Positions 9,477 through 19,713 are shown, counted from the stretch's first letter. The stretch: DNA of 64,000 nucleotides from Flavobacterium aeripolare (GCF_013294025.1 NZ_JABSNL010000003.1:266362-330361); one strand, 5' to 3'. A program made the numbers and translations. Notes: generated by a model from the sequence alone, not told the origin.

Positions 9477-9515
9477 GGCGTGACACTTACACCATATTGA
9501 TGTAAGCATCACGCC
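9477..9515. repeat. Long hairpin between integrase and tRNA-Arg
   Basis: GGCGTGA (9477-9483) pairs with TCACGCC (9509-9515) and CTTACA (9486-9491) with TGTAAG (9501-9506). Opposed CA dinucleotides form an internal loop and the apical loop has nine bases. It lies where integrase arm or core sites of an attachment site are expected. On the + strand it is followed by a T-rich stretch, so it could also stop transcription coming from the left. On the minus strand the sequence after it is not T-rich. Confidence 0.6.
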
Positions 9516-9533
9516 TTTGATTTTTATGCTTTG

Positions 9534-9607
9534 TGGCCGCGACAGGGTTCGAACCTGCAACCCTCAGAGTCGAAATCTGATATTCTATCCAGTTGAACTA
9601 CACAGCC
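9534..9607 (-). tRNA. tRNA-Arg (anticodon TCG)
   Basis: Read on the minus strand, this 74-base segment folds as a tRNA. The acceptor stem GGCTGTG pairs with CGCGGCC (three G-T wobbles), the D stem is GTTC/GAAT, and the anticodon stem TCAGA/TCTGA encloses loop TTTCGAC with anticodon TCG (reads CGA, Arg). The T arm has the TTCGAAC loop, and the discriminator is A. CCA is not encoded. The 3' end points toward the integrase, so it is the likely integration site of the prophage. Confidence 0.9.
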
Positions 9608-9650
9608 TTATTTATAGAGCACAGATCTTAAATTTGCACTCTATAATTCT

Positions 9651-10100
9651 TTATACTAATAGTTTCTTTACAATAGCAGAGATTGTTTTCCCTTCGGCAG
9701 CTCCACCAAGTTGTGCAGATGCTAATCCCATTACTTTACCCATTGAAGCGATTCCAGAGGCACCAGTTTCTGAAATTATTTTTGCGATAACAGCCTCGAT
9801 TTCCTCTTCGCTTAATTGTGCAGGTAAGAACTTCTCGATTACTGCTACTTGAGCTAATTCTGGGTCTGCTAAGTCTGGGCGATTTTGTTCAGTATAGATT
9901 CTTGCACTTTCTTTTCTAGTTTTTACTAAGCGCTGTAATAGCTTTACTTCTTCGTCTTCTGAAATTTCTTCTTTAGATCCTGAAGCTGTTTGTGCCAATA
10001 ATAACTCTGACTTAATTGCTCTTAATGCTTCTAAAGCTACTGTATCTTTTGCTCTCATGGCTGTTTTAATATCGTCCATGATATTTGTTGATAAACTCAT
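9651..10100 (-). CDS. GatB/YqeY-domain protein (149 aa)
   Basis: This is a small YqeY-like protein related to the tail domain of GatB, the tRNA-dependent amidotransferase subunit. Its role in bacteria is not firmly settled. The start at 10100 (MSLSTNIMDDIKTAM) is preferred over an in-frame upstream Met, because family members begin a few residues before the conserved helix DDIKTAMRAKDTVALEALRAI. The rest shows typical family features: LLQRLVKTRKESA, a PDLA turn, EKFLPAQLSEEE, and a Gly/Met-rich end. It follows ftsZ on the same strand after about 300 bases that contain the ftsZ terminator. Confidence 0.9.
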   Translation of the reverse strand: MSLSTNIMDDIKTAMRAKDTVALEALRAIKSELLLAQTASGSKEEISEDEEVKLLQRLVKTRKESARIYTEQNRPDLADPELAQVAVIEKFLPAQLSEEEIEAVIAKIISETGASGIASMGKVMGLASAQLGGAAEGKTISAIVKKLLV

Positions 10101-10341
10101 AATTGTATTTTTTATTTTTCTAAAATTTTGAAAAGCACTTATTGACTTATCTATTTTGCCCAGTCCCAAAACTTCGGGAGAAGTTAAAGCATTTTGAGAG
10201 AAAATGGATTTTTTAAAGGGCTTAAAAAGCGACCAAAGGAAGCTCTTTTAAAACCGAATAAAAAACCATTTTGCGATAAAATCTTGCAACGTACAGCTGG
10301 ATTAGGCACTTATCGAAAGTCTCAAACTGGCTACGAAGATA
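10101..10341. other. Intergenic stretch between ftsZ terminator and the GatB/YqeY gene
   Basis: Apart from the ftsZ terminator at its right edge, this gap of about 240 bases holds no gene I can support. A 69-codon frame on the + strand (10194-10403) runs antisense through the terminator and has no family resemblance. A small ACTTC/GAAGT hairpin with a four-base loop lies at 10171-10184. No clear TAnnTTTG box was found. Confidence 0.5.
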
Positions 10342-10377
10342 AAAAAAATAACCCGAAAATTACATTCAATTTTCGGG
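10342..10377 (-). terminator. Rho-independent terminator of the dcw operon after ftsZ
   Basis: On the minus strand CCCGAAAATT (10368-10377) pairs with AATTTTCGGG (10352-10361) around a six-base loop and is followed by a long T-run (complement of 10342-10350). It is placed 27 bases after the ftsZ stop. Confidence 0.9.
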
Positions 10378-10403
10378 CTAATTTTAACTTATGTAACAAC
10401 TAA

Positions 10404-12359
10404 TTAATCTACATTATCATGTAAATAAGAATTGTTTGATCGCAGTTGCAAATCATTGTTACTATCTGTACCTACTGAAATTCTTGAGTTGGTATTGTTA
10501 GGCTGATTGTTTGAGATGTCTATACCTAATCTTTTATAAGCTGGCTCTTTCTCGTACTCATCAATTTTTGAAACGTTATTATGAAACTTGTAATTGAATT
10601 CTTTTAATTTCTTTCTACGTTCATCAGCTCTTAATTTAAGTGTTTCTTCAATAGTCATTTCCATTGGAGAAATTTCCTCAAATTTAGTAGCGTCTTGTGC
10701 AGACTTACCTACTTGCTTCATGGTAATATTCAATTCAGCCGGAACCACTTCTTCAACTACCTTAGGAGTTGCTTTTGAACCTAAAAACTCGTTTTCAACC
10801 TCCATGTATTCTTCAAGTGAATACTTGATAATACCTTTATCTGACTGTTCTGTAACGGGTACGAACTGAGTAGGCTGATTCACTTTAATTTCGCGTGTTT
10901 CTCTAGAAACCTCAAATACCTGCTCCTCTTCTATTTTTGCAATAGGCTCTGGTTTAGATAATGGTAAGTCAAAAGAAAAAGCGGTTTGCTCTTGTTGCTT
11001 TTCAGTAACTGAAGCTAGTGACTCCCTAGCTTGAGCGGCCGCTGAAGGAGTGATCGTAAAATCCAGGTCGTTGTTAGGAGATACGATTTCAAATGCAACA
11101 TCTAAACTATTGATAAAAGCAGACATTGCCATTAATTCTTCGTTTCCTGCAACAGGAACTATAGGTTGTGGCGTTACAACAGGAGGAGCAGTAGCTTCTG
11201 GAGTTTCTTCGTCTTCTAATAGATCAAAAACGATGCGTTGATCTGTAGTTTTTGGACTTTCACTTTCTAAGTCAAATGCTGGGATTTCGTTTTTAGAAAG
11301 ATTGTAAACACTTTTTTGCCCTTCTTCAAGCGTGTGTATAATTTTTTGCGGTTCGGTATTTACGATTCCGTTTTGTTGTTCGATATCAAAACCAGTTGCA
11401 ATAATAGTTACTGCAATGGCATCACCTAAAGTTTCATCTTCACCAACCCCCATAATAATATTGGCATTGTGACCAGCTTCGTTTTGGATGTGATCATTGA
11501 TCTCTCCAATTTCGTCTAAAGTGATTTCATTTGAGCCAGAAACGATGAGCAACAATACGTTTTTAGCACCAGTAATTTTATTATCGTTTAATAGTGGTGA
11601 ATCTAAAGCAGAAACAATCGCTTCTTTAGCTCTATTTTCACCTTCAGCGTTAGCTGATCCCATTATTGCAGTACCGCTATTAGACAATACAGTCTTAGCG
11701 TCACGTAAATCGATATTTTGAGTGTAGTGATGTGTAATTACTTCTGCAATACCTCTAGAGGCAGTTGCTAATACTTCATCAGCCTTAGAGAAACCAGCTT
11801 TGAAACCTAAGTTTCCGTACACTTCTCTTAATTTATTATTATTGATTACGATAAGTGAATCTACTTGCTTACGTAATTTTTCGATTCCGATTTTTGCTTG
11901 TTCTTGACGCACTTTTCCTTCGAATAAAAAAGGAAGTGTCACAATACCTACAGTAAGAATTTCTCTTTCTTTAGCTAATTGTGCGATTACTGGAGCAGCA
12001 CCTGTACCAGTTCCACCACCCATACCTGCAGTAATAAATACCATCTTAGTATTGCGATCTAACATCTTTTCAATCTCAGCGATACTCTCTATAGCAGATT
12101 GTTGTCCTACATCAGGATTTGCACCCGCTCCAAGACCTTCGGTTAGGTTTACACCCAACTGAATTTTATTAGGAACTGAACTGCTTTGTAATGCCTGTGA
12201 ATCAGTATTACATACAATAAAGTCTACCCCTTTAATTCCTTGTTTAAACATGTGGTTTATGGCGTTACTTCCACCTCCACCTACACCAATTACTTTTATC
12301 ACATTTGATTGGTTTTTTGGTAAATCAAATGAAATACTTCCAAATTCTGAGTTGCTCAT
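10404..12359 (-). CDS. ftsZ: Cell division GTPase FtsZ (651 aa)
   Basis: Tubulin homologue that polymerises into the Z-ring at mid-cell. The GTPase core shows VIGVGGGGSNAI (about residues 23-34), the tubulin signature GGGTGTG (114-120) and the T7-loop region NIDLRD. The protein is much longer than E. coli FtsZ (383 aa). After about residue 330 comes a linker of over 200 residues rich in Glu, Pro and Thr, then the membrane-tether-like motif AYKRLGIDI and a further ~35 polar residues. A long linker is usual in Bacteroidota. It is the last dcw gene, 63 bases after ftsA, and is followed by a strong terminator. Confidence 0.97.
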   Translation of the reverse strand: MSNSEFGSISFDLPKNQSNVIKVIGVGGGGSNAINHMFKQGIKGVDFIVCNTDSQALQSSSVPNKIQLGVNLTEGLGAGANPDVGQQSAIESIAEIEKMLDRNTKMVFITAGMGGGTGTGAAPVIAQLAKEREILTVGIVTLPFLFEGKVRQEQAKIGIEKLRKQVDSLIVINNNKLREVYGNLGFKAGFSKADEVLATASRGIAEVITHHYTQNIDLRDAKTVLSNSGTAIMGSANAEGENRAKEAIVSALDSPLLNDNKITGAKNVLLLIVSGSNEITLDEIGEINDHIQNEAGHNANIIMGVGEDETLGDAIAVTIIATGFDIEQQNGIVNTEPQKIIHTLEEGQKSVYNLSKNEIPAFDLESESPKTTDQRIVFDLLEDEETPEATAPPVVTPQPIVPVAGNEELMAMSAFINSLDVAFEIVSPNNDLDFTITPSAAAQARESLASVTEKQQEQTAFSFDLPLSKPEPIAKIEEEQVFEVSRETREIKVNQPTQFVPVTEQSDKGIIKYSLEEYMEVENEFLGSKATPKVVEEVVPAELNITMKQVGKSAQDATKFEEISPMEMTIEETLKLRADERRKKLKEFNYKFHNNVSKIDEYEKEPAYKRLGIDISNNQPNNTNSRISVGTDSNNDLQLRSNNSYLHDNVD

Positions 12360-12422
12360 CTTTTATTTGGTTTTTAATATTAATTATTAATTGTTGTTTT
12401 ATTTTTTTTAGGCTCTACGGCC

Positions 12423-13829
12423 TTATTCTGCATTGTCTAAAAAATCCTTAATCTTATCGACATAACGGTCAAAAAATGATCGCTTAATCTTATCTCCTGT
12501 GGACTCTTCGTTCTTTACATGATCGTTATTCTCTTTCTCTCTCTCTAACTTATCTTGCTCTTGTTCTAAGCGATCGCGTTCATCTTGAACTGGTTCTGCC
12601 TTAACAACAGGAACTCTATATTCTGGCTTAGGAGGAGCTACTTCGTCCATTCTAATTGCACTTTGCGTTTTGTTTTCGATGCTGTTCATCACTAAACCTA
12701 CCGCAGTCGCATACAAAGGACTAGAAAATTCCTCATCAGAATCTCCAGCTAAGTGTTCGTTAGGATATCCAATTCTTGTATCCATTCCAGTGATGTACTC
12801 TACCAATTGCTTGATGTGTTTTAATTGTGCACCACCACCTGTAAGTACAATACCTGCAATTAACTTCTTACGAGGATCTTCATGCCCGTAAGCTTTAATC
12901 TCAGTAAATACTTGCTCAACAATCTCTACTACACGAGCGTGGATTATTTTTGAAAGGTTTTTTAACGAAATCTCTTTTGGTTCTCTCCCTCTTAATCCTG
13001 GAATAGAAACGATTTCGTTGTCTTTATTTTCACCTGGCCAAGCAGAACCAAATTTAACTTTCAATAATTCAGCTTGTTTTTCTATAATCGAACAACCTTC
13101 CTTAATATCATCAGAAATCACATTTCCTCCAAAAGGAATTACTGCTGTATGACGAATAATACCATCCTTGAAAATAGCCAAATCTGTTGTTCCCCCACCT
13201 ATATCGATAAGAGCAACACCAGCTTCTTTTTCTTCTTGACTTAAAACAGCATCAGACGAAGCCAATGGTTCTAATGTTAAACCAGACAATTCAATTCCTG
13301 AGCTTTGAATACAACGTCCTACATTACGTATTGACGAAGCCTGACCTACCACAACATGAAAACTAGATTCTAGTCTTCCACCGTACATTCCAATAGGTTC
13401 TTTAATTTCTGATTGCCCATCGATTTTAAACTCTTGTGGCAATACGTGAATAATCTCTTCTCCTGGCAACATGGCCAATTTATTTACTTGATCGATTAGC
13501 AATTGAATGTCTGCACCACCAATAACTTCTTCTGGATTATTTCTACTGATATAATCTGTATGTTGAATACTACGAATATGCTGACCTGCAATTCCTACTA
13601 CAACATCTTTTATTTTGTAACCTGAATTATTTTCCGCTTCATGAATTGCCTGCTGGATAGACTGAATTGTTTGCGTAATATTATTTACTACACCTCTAGC
13701 AACTCCTAAACTTTTAGATTTTCCAACCCCTAAAATTTCAAGTTTACCATACTCATTCTTTTTACCTATCATGGCAACAATTTTTGTTGTCCCAATGTCT
13801 AGACCCACTGCAATGTTCTCTTTTTCCAT
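12423..13829 (-). CDS. ftsA: Cell division protein FtsA (468 aa)
   Basis: Actin-like ATPase that anchors FtsZ to the membrane. Actin-fold motifs are visible: the phosphate-1 loop VGLDIGTTKIVAMIG (about residues 8-22), the phosphate-2 motif ALIDIGGGTTDLAIF and the adenosine motif GIVLTGGGAQL. The C-terminus carries a charged linker and ends with an amphipathic stretch containing IKRSFFDRYVDKIKDFL, which fits the membrane-targeting helix. The gene sits six bases after ftsQ and directly before ftsZ. Confidence 0.96.
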   Translation of the reverse strand: MEKENIAVGLDIGTTKIVAMIGKKNEYGKLEILGVGKSKSLGVARGVVNNITQTIQSIQQAIHEAENNSGYKIKDVVVGIAGQHIRSIQHTDYISRNNPEEVIGGADIQLLIDQVNKLAMLPGEEIIHVLPQEFKIDGQSEIKEPIGMYGGRLESSFHVVVGQASSIRNVGRCIQSSGIELSGLTLEPLASSDAVLSQEEKEAGVALIDIGGGTTDLAIFKDGIIRHTAVIPFGGNVISDDIKEGCSIIEKQAELLKVKFGSAWPGENKDNEIVSIPGLRGREPKEISLKNLSKIIHARVVEIVEQVFTEIKAYGHEDPRKKLIAGIVLTGGGAQLKHIKQLVEYITGMDTRIGYPNEHLAGDSDEEFSSPLYATAVGLVMNSIENKTQSAIRMDEVAPPKPEYRVPVVKAEPVQDERDRLEQEQDKLEREKENNDHVKNEESTGDKIKRSFFDRYVDKIKDFLDNAE

Positions 13830-13835
13830 TATCTA

Positions 13836-14558
13836 TTATTTAGTGCAAACTACTTGTTTTGTAAATCTGAGATCTATTTTTTTGTATTTATATAACGAAC
13901 TATCTACAACAGCTTTTTGAAAAAAAGCTTTATAATCCTCAAATTTTCTTTCTACATTTCTCAAATTACCAAAATCAATGAAGTAATCAAAGTTTCTGTT
14001 GAACATTTTTAGGCTTCCATTAGGCATAACTTCGACAGCAATGATGTTCTTTTTTAAGAAATCATCCTCATAAATTATGCGCAATAGCTGTGTTATCTCT
14101 TCGTTATTTTTTTTATTAATCACCCCTGAAACAAGCGGTACTCTTGCAGTAAAATTACTGGACAATGGCATCACACCCCCCTCATAATCAATGTAAAAGG
14201 ATTCGTTTTCATTCAAAATCCTTGCTATTGGTGTCTTTTGTTTTACGACCGCCTTTAGCACTCCATCAATTGTTATATTTACATTTGACTCTTCAATTAA
14301 GTCATTTGTATCTAAGAGATGCTCAAGCTTGTTCAAATCTAATTTAACTTTTTGAATAGTTGGCGCATTCTCGTTATTTTCTATCAACAATTTATTAACC
14401 GTTTCTTTCTTCATGAAAAGCGCGTTATCGCCTTCAAATTTAACCACAGTTTTGTTGATTTTTCTATTCTCATTTCTTGCTGCAGTAAATGAAAAAAGAA
14501 AAATCACTAACACGAACATTAGCACTAATCTAATATTTTGCCAGTTAATTTTTTTCAT
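13836..14558 (-). CDS. ftsQ: Cell division protein FtsQ-like (240 aa)
   Basis: A bitopic inner-membrane divisome protein with a short cytoplasmic N-terminus, one transmembrane helix (LVLMFVLVIFLFSFTA, about residues 11-26) and a periplasmic part resembling the POTRA and FtsQ domains (NKLEHLLDTNDLIEESNVNI, then YIDYEGGVMPLS). FtsQ links early and late division proteins together with FtsL and FtsB. Sequence conservation with E. coli FtsQ is low in this phylum. The call rests on the topology, the YIDYEGGVMPL-type motif and the position between murC and ftsA. It overlaps the end of murC by 14 bases. Confidence 0.9.
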   Translation of the reverse strand: MKKINWQNIRLVLMFVLVIFLFSFTAARNENRKINKTVVKFEGDNALFMKKETVNKLLIENNENAPTIQKVKLDLNKLEHLLDTNDLIEESNVNITIDGVLKAVVKQKTPIARILNENESFYIDYEGGVMPLSSNFTARVPLVSGVINKKNNEEITQLLRIIYEDDFLKKNIIAVEVMPNGSLKMFNRNFDYFIDFGNLRNVERKFEDYKAFFQKAVVDSSLYKYKKIDLRFTKQVVCTK

Positions 14559-15894
14559 TCAAAGCGTCTTTTATCGTTCCTACCATCTCTCCTATATCTC
14601 CTGCTCCTATAGTTACAATCACCTCTGCATCGCTACTTAAAATAGCCGCGATTAAATTTTCTTTATTCGAAAGCTCCTTTTTGTCATTAGTCATTTTAGA
14701 CAATAACCAGTTAGAGTCTACTCCTTCTATGGGCAACTCACGTGCCGGATAAATATCAAGCAAAAGCACCTCATCAAATTTTGACAAGCTTTTTGCAAAA
14801 TCATCTATAAAATCCCTTGTTCTACTAAATAAGTGCGGTTGAAATACAGCCAACACTTTTTTATCTGGATACAATTCACTTACCGCTTGATACACCGCAT
14901 CAATCTCTGTAGGATGATGTGCATAATCATCTATATACACAAGCGCTTCACTTTTAATTTGGTACGAAAATCTTCTTCGTATTCCTTTAAAAGAAGCTAA
15001 ACCACTTGCAATGGCACTTGTTTCAAGACCATAAGTCTTTGCCATAGCAATAGCCATCATTGCATTCATCAAATTATGTCTACCCGGCAAAGCAAACTTT
15101 AAATTTTTAAGTACTTCTGTAGGTGTGACCACGTCAAAGACATAGATCCCATCCTCTATACGCACATTTAATGCTTTATAATCAGCTGCTTCATTTACTG
15201 CTACAGTTAAACCGTCTAAAGGCAATGCTGTAGTAATAAATAGCTTAGATTTATCTTTAATTTTAGCTGCAAATTCTACAAATGACTCTTCAATTGCATC
15301 GCTTGTTCCATAAATATCAAGATGATCTGCATCCATTGATGTAACGCATGCAATATCGGGGTGCAAATGTAAGAAAGAGCGATCAAATTCATCGGCTTCA
15401 ACAACAGTAATTTTAGCTCCACTACCAATTAAATTTGAATTGTAGTTCTCAACGATACCGCCAATGAACGCAGTTACGTCAGCACCAGATTCATACAAGA
15501 TATGACCTAGTATTCCAGAGGTCGTTGTTTTACCATGTGTCCCTGCCACAGCGAAGCAAAAAGAGTCTTTTGTGATCAACCCTAAGACTTCTGCACGCTT
15601 CTTTATTGTGAAATTGTTTGTTAAAAAATAATTCCACTCTTCGTGCTTGGTAGGAACTGCAGGTGTAATAATCACTAATGTATTTGCTGCAGTATAATTT
15701 TCAGGTATTAAATCAACATTATCCTCAAAATGGATTTCGATGCCGCTCTTAACCAACTCATTCGTCAAGGTAGTAGGCGTTTTATCGTAACCTGAAACCT
15801 GCTTGCCTATGTTTTTAAAATAGCGCGCAAGGTTACTCATACCGATACCACCAATACCTATTAAGTAAACGTTATCTATTTGATTTAAATTCAT
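14545..15894 (-). CDS. murC: UDP-N-acetylmuramate--L-alanine ligase MurC (449 aa)
   Basis: ATP-dependent ligase that adds L-Ala to UDP-MurNAc in cytoplasmic peptidoglycan precursor synthesis. The N-terminal Rossmann-type motif GIGGIGMSNLARYF (about 13-26) binds the UDP substrate. The ATP loop is AGTHGKTTTSGILGHIL, and the Mur-family signature YAHHPTEIDA is present. Length is normal for the family. It lies between murG and ftsQ. Confidence 0.97.
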   Translation of the reverse strand: MNLNQIDNVYLIGIGGIGMSNLARYFKNIGKQVSGYDKTPTTLTNELVKSGIEIHFEDNVDLIPENYTAANTLVIITPAVPTKHEEWNYFLTNNFTIKKRAEVLGLITKDSFCFAVAGTHGKTTTSGILGHILYESGADVTAFIGGIVENYNSNLIGSGAKITVVEADEFDRSFLHLHPDIACVTSMDADHLDIYGTSDAIEESFVEFAAKIKDKSKLFITTALPLDGLTVAVNEAADYKALNVRIEDGIYVFDVVTPTEVLKNLKFALPGRHNLMNAMMAIAMAKTYGLETSAIASGLASFKGIRRRFSYQIKSEALVYIDDYAHHPTEIDAVYQAVSELYPDKKVLAVFQPHLFSRTRDFIDDFAKSLSKFDEVLLLDIYPARELPIEGVDSNWLLSKMTNDKKELSNKENLIAAILSSDAEVIVTIGAGDIGEMVGTIKDALNEKN

Positions 15895-15929
15895 GTCCTG
15901 TTTTATATTATATAAGCATTCGATACAAA

Positions 15930-17036
15930 CTATCGTACTACTTTATTTTTCTCTATTAATTTCACAATTTGGTCTACGATATCCTGTGTTGCTTTTGGCT
16001 TAGCCAATGCTTTACAGTTCGCGCTCAATTGCTTTTGTTTTTCTGTGTCTAATAATAGTTCTCTAAATACTTTTTCGAATACGGTGTCCAACTCAAATTC
16101 TTTTAAAAGTAGCGCGCCACCTTGATCTACAATAGCCTTAGCATTTTTAGTTTGGTGATCCTCCGCAACATTAGGAGACGGAATATAAATAACCGGTTTC
16201 CCCACAATGCAAAGTTCAGATACTGATGAAGCACCCGCTCTAGAAATAATAATATCAGCTGCTGCGTAAACTAAATCCATTTTCTCAATAAATGGCAAAA
16301 CTTTAATATGGTGTCCTTGGTACTTTTTATATTCATCGAAATATAATTTACCACACTGCCAGATAATTTGAACATCTTGAGCACCTATATTTTCCCTTGT
16401 CTTTTCAAGTAATTGATTGATACGTCTCGCACCTAAACTACCACCTAAAACTAGTAAAGTCTTCTTATTAGGATCTAACTTAAAATGGGCAATAGCTTCT
16501 TCTCTCTTACTATCAATAGCTATTAAATCTTGTCGAACAGGATTTCCCGTTAAACTCATTTTACTTTTTGAAAAAAAGCGCTCTAAATTGTCGTAAGCAA
16601 CACAAATAGCGTGTGCTTTTTTGCCCAATAATTTATTAGTAATTCCAGGAAACGAATTTTGCTCCTGAATCAATGTTGGAATTTTCATACTATTAGCAAT
16701 CTGCAACAAGGGACCACTTGCAAAACCACCCGTACCTATAACCACATCAGGTTTAAAAGCAGCGATTATTTTTCTAGATTTCCATAAACTGTTTATTAAC
16801 TTAAAAGGAAATAGGGCGTTTTGAAAATTTATCTTGCGCTGTAATCCAGAAATCCAAAGTCCTTTTATTGCATAGCCGGCTTGAGGTACTTTTTGCATTT
16901 CCATTTTGTCCTGAGCACCTACAAATAAAATTTCGGCATCTGGAAAACGTAACTTCAATTCATTTGCAATAGCAATTGCAGGATAGATATGTCCACCTGT
17001 ACCACCACCACTCAATATGAATTTATAATTCGTCAT
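15930..17036 (-). CDS. murG: MurG, lipid II-forming GlcNAc transferase (368 aa)
   Basis: Undecaprenyl-PP-MurNAc-pentapeptide N-acetylglucosaminyltransferase (GT28), which converts lipid I to lipid II on the inner face of the membrane. The N-terminal G-loop [19 protein letters not shown] is intact, as are [20 protein letters not shown] and the UDP-GlcNAc site [23 protein letters not shown]. Length is typical. It is preceded by ftsW (17 bases) and followed by murC. Confidence 0.97.
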   Translation of the reverse strand: MTNYKFILSGGGTGGHIYPAIAIANELKLRFPDAEILFVGAQDKMEMQKVPQAGYAIKGLWISGLQRKINFQNALFPFKLINSLWKSRKIIAAFKPDVVIGTGGFASGPLLQIANSMKIPTLIQEQNSFPGITNKLLGKKAHAICVAYDNLERFFSKSKMSLTGNPVRQDLIAIDSKREEAIAHFKLDPNKKTLLVLGGSLGARRINQLLEKTRENIGAQDVQIIWQCGKLYFDEYKKYQGHHIKVLPFIEKMDLVYAAADIIISRAGASSVSELCIVGKPVIYIPSPNVAEDHQTKNAKAIVDQGGALLLKEFELDTVFEKVFRELLLDTEKQKQLSANCKALAKPKATQDIVDQIVKLIEKNKVVR

Positions 17037-17053
17037 TTTTATACTTTTATTTT

Positions 17054-18349
17054 TTATTTACCAAAAACAGCCTTCATCGGATTTGCTGTTTTTTCTTCTA
17101 TCGAATACCCCTCATCTAAATCAGCTTCTGATTCAGCTGCGAGTTCGCGATCAATTATTTTTTGTAATGCTTCTTCTCTTTTAGCTGCACTTTGCTGTTC
17201 TTGCACTATTTCCTCTTCTTTTTTTGTCACGCTTATAATAATTCCTAAAGCAAAACAAGTCATCCATATTGAACTACCACCACTACTTATAAGCGGCAAG
17301 GTTTGTCCAGTTACCGGAAGCAACTCAACCGCTACAGCCATATTTATCATCGCTTGAAAAATCATGGGGAAACCCAAGCCTACGACCAGTAATTTACCAA
17401 ATAGCGTCGTTGCTTTGTGTGCTGCGATAACAAATCTAAACAACAGTAAGAGATACAGTCCTAAGACTAGAAACCCACCTACTAATCCATATTCTTCAAC
17501 GATAATCGCAAAGATAAAATCAGATGAGGATTGTGGCAAAAAATTCTTTTGAACACTCTTCCCTGGTCCTAATCCATATAACTTTCCTGAAGCTATAGCA
17601 ATCTTGGCTTTCTCGATTTGGTAATCATCTTCATCAGGTTTATCAGTAGTATAATTTTCAATACGACTTGACCAGGTACCTACCCTGCTAAAAAAGCGAG
17701 AATCAGGAAATGCTTTTCCTATCAAGATAAAAAATGTTAATGCGACTATACCGGCACCAATTATAAATCCAATATATTTAATGGGATATTTCCCTATAAA
17801 CACTAGCATGATAACCATGGCAAAAATTAAGGCTGTCGTAGAGAAATTGGCAGGTAATATAAATATCAATGTTATAAAAACAGGTGCCCAAAGCTCCTTT
17901 AAAGACTCTTTAAAATCTATTGCTTCTTCACGTGTCTTAGAGAGATAGCGCGCTACAAAGATAAATAACATTAATGATGCCAATGTAGAGGTTTGAAACG
18001 TGATTCCCACAAACGGAATTTGAATCCATCTACTTGCGTTTGCACCTGCGATTACGGTTCCCTTTATTAACGTATAAGCTAATAATACCCACACTACTGG
18101 CAACCCTATCTTTACAATAGCTCTAAAATAATGATATGGAACACGGTGTACGAAGAAGATAATTAAAAACCCAATACATATATGTGCAAAATGCTTCAAC
18201 AAATAACTCAATGTATTTCCTGTTCCATGTCCGAGGTATGCTAAATTGCTACTCGCACTAAAAACTGGCATAAAAGAAAACAGCGCTAATAAAGCCACAA
18301 ATGACCATATTACTCGATCTCCTTTTAAATTTTTTATTAAGTCCTTCAT
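17054..18349 (-). CDS. ftsW: FtsW, SEDS-family division glycosyltransferase (431 aa)
   Basis: Polytopic SEDS protein that polymerises septal glycan together with its partner PBP (FtsI, same operon). About ten membrane segments are visible from residue 13 to about 375. The SEDS signature [14 protein letters not shown] and the later [18 protein letters not shown] match the family. A charged cytoplasmic tail of about 50 residues follows the last helix. It lies 32 bases after murD. Confidence 0.95.
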   Translation of the reverse strand: MKDLIKNLKGDRVIWSFVALLALFSFMPVFSASSNLAYLGHGTGNTLSYLLKHFAHICIGFLIIFFVHRVPYHYFRAIVKIGLPVVWVLLAYTLIKGTVIAGANASRWIQIPFVGITFQTSTLASLMLFIFVARYLSKTREEAIDFKESLKELWAPVFITLIFILPANFSTTALIFAMVIMLVFIGKYPIKYIGFIIGAGIVALTFFILIGKAFPDSRFFSRVGTWSSRIENYTTDKPDEDDYQIEKAKIAIASGKLYGLGPGKSVQKNFLPQSSSDFIFAIIVEEYGLVGGFLVLGLYLLLLFRFVIAAHKATTLFGKLLVVGLGFPMIFQAMINMAVAVELLPVTGQTLPLISSGGSSIWMTCFALGIIISVTKKEEEIVQEQQSAAKREEALQKIIDRELAAESEADLDEGYSIEEKTANPMKAVFGK

Positions 18350-18381
18350 CTTTATTTATATGCGCTTATTGATTTCTTAAA

Positions 18382-19713
18382 TTATAAATTTTGTACTGCT
18401 TGCTTGAATTGATTCCCTCTGTCTTCATAATTTTCAAACAAGTCAAAACTTGCACAAGCAGGTGACAACAATACCGTATCCCCTTTCTCTGTTAAACGCT
18501 GCGCCATTTTCACAGCATCGCTCATATTATTCACTTCGATCATCACATCTACAACATCCCCAAAAGCGTCAATAATCTTTTTATTATCTACTCCTAGGCA
18601 TACAATAGCTTTTACCTTTTCACGTACTAATGACATCAATTCATTATAATCATTTCCTTTATCTACACCACCTACAATCCAAACTGTGGGTGTATTCATA
18701 CTATCTAGAGCAAAGAACGTAGCATTTACATTTGTTGCTTTTGAATCGTTTATATACTGCACATTTTGAATTTTTAGTACAGTCTCAAGACGATGCTCTA
18801 CACCTTGAAAATTAGATAAGCTTTCACGAATAGTTGCTTTTCTAATTTGCATCAATTTTGCTACAGATGTTGCTGCCATTGCATTTTTCATATTATGTTT
18901 TCCTTCTAAGGCAATCGCTTCTGTTTCCATTTTAAAATCTTCTTGATTTATTGATACTTTCATTGTATTATCTTTTATAAAGGCCCCTTCTTCAAACGTT
19001 TTTGTTAGCGAGAAAGGAATTAATTTTGCTCTTGTTTTGTTATTCTGTAACCAGTTTGTGATCGCTTCGTCGTCTGCGTCATATATCAAATAATCCTCTT
19101 CAGTTTGATTCATCGTTATTCTAAACTTAGAAGCAATATAATTTTCATATTTGTAATCGTATCGGTCTAAATGATCCGGACTTATATTAGTAATTATCGC
19201 GATGTGTGGTTTATAATTCACAATACCATCCAGTTGAAAACTACTAAGTTCTAAGACATAGGAATCAAAAGTGTCATCAGCAACTTGCCAAGCAAAACTC
19301 TTGCCTATGTTTCCTCCAAGTCCTACGTTCAATCCTGCTGATTTAAGCAAGTGATACGTAAGCATTGTCGTTGTCGTTTTACCATTACTACCTGTTATAC
19401 CTATCGTTATTGCTTTTGTAAATGCAGCTGCAAATTCTATTTCAGATAGTACTGGAATCCCTTTTTCGACGAGCTTTTTAACAATGGCAACCTTTTCAGG
19501 AATACCGGGGCTTTTCATAACCACTGTCGCATTCAAAATTTTACTCTCTGTGTGCTGCTCTTCTTCCCAGGCAATTTTGTTATCAGTAAGAACTTGTTTG
19601 TATTTATCTTTTATTTTTCCAAAATCAGATACAAAAACATCATATCCTTTTTCTTTTCCTAAAATTGCTGTTCCTACACCACTTTCTCCTCCTCCTAATA
19701 CAACTAACCTCAT
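18382..19713 (-). CDS. murD: UDP-N-acetylmuramoylalanine--D-glutamate ligase MurD (443 aa)
   Basis: Adds D-Glu to UDP-MurNAc-L-Ala. The N-terminal nucleotide fold begins RLVVLGGGESGVGTA, the ATP loop is GITGSNGKTTTTMLTYHLL, and the central Mur-ligase part contains SPDHLDRY and the DSKATNVNA motif. The C-terminal domain ends with LSPACASFDLFENYEDRG, characteristic of MurD. Only one base separates it from mraY upstream, so the two are probably cotranslated. Confidence 0.97.
   Translation of the reverse strand: MRLVVLGGGESGVGTAILGKEKGYDVFVSDFGKIKDKYKQVLTDNKIAWEEEQHTESKILNATVVMKSPGIPEKVAIVKKLVEKGIPVLSEIEFAAAFTKAITIGITGSNGKTTTTMLTYHLLKSAGLNVGLGGNIGKSFAWQVADDTFDSYVLELSSFQLDGIVNYKPHIAIITNISPDHLDRYDYKYENYIASKFRITMNQTEEDYLIYDADDEAITNWLQNNKTRAKLIPFSLTKTFEEGAFIKDNTMKVSINQEDFKMETEAIALEGKHNMKNAMAATSVAKLMQIRKATIRESLSNFQGVEHRLETVLKIQNVQYINDSKATNVNATFFALDSMNTPTVWIVGGVDKGNDYNELMSLVREKVKAIVCLGVDNKKIIDAFGDVVDVMIEVNNMSDAVKMAQRLTEKGDTVLLSPACASFDLFENYEDRGNQFKQAVQNL

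Noticed and set aside
10194..10403. 69-codon frame on + between ftsZ and GatB/YqeY
   Set aside because: It runs antisense through the ftsZ terminator, has no family resemblance and no start signals.
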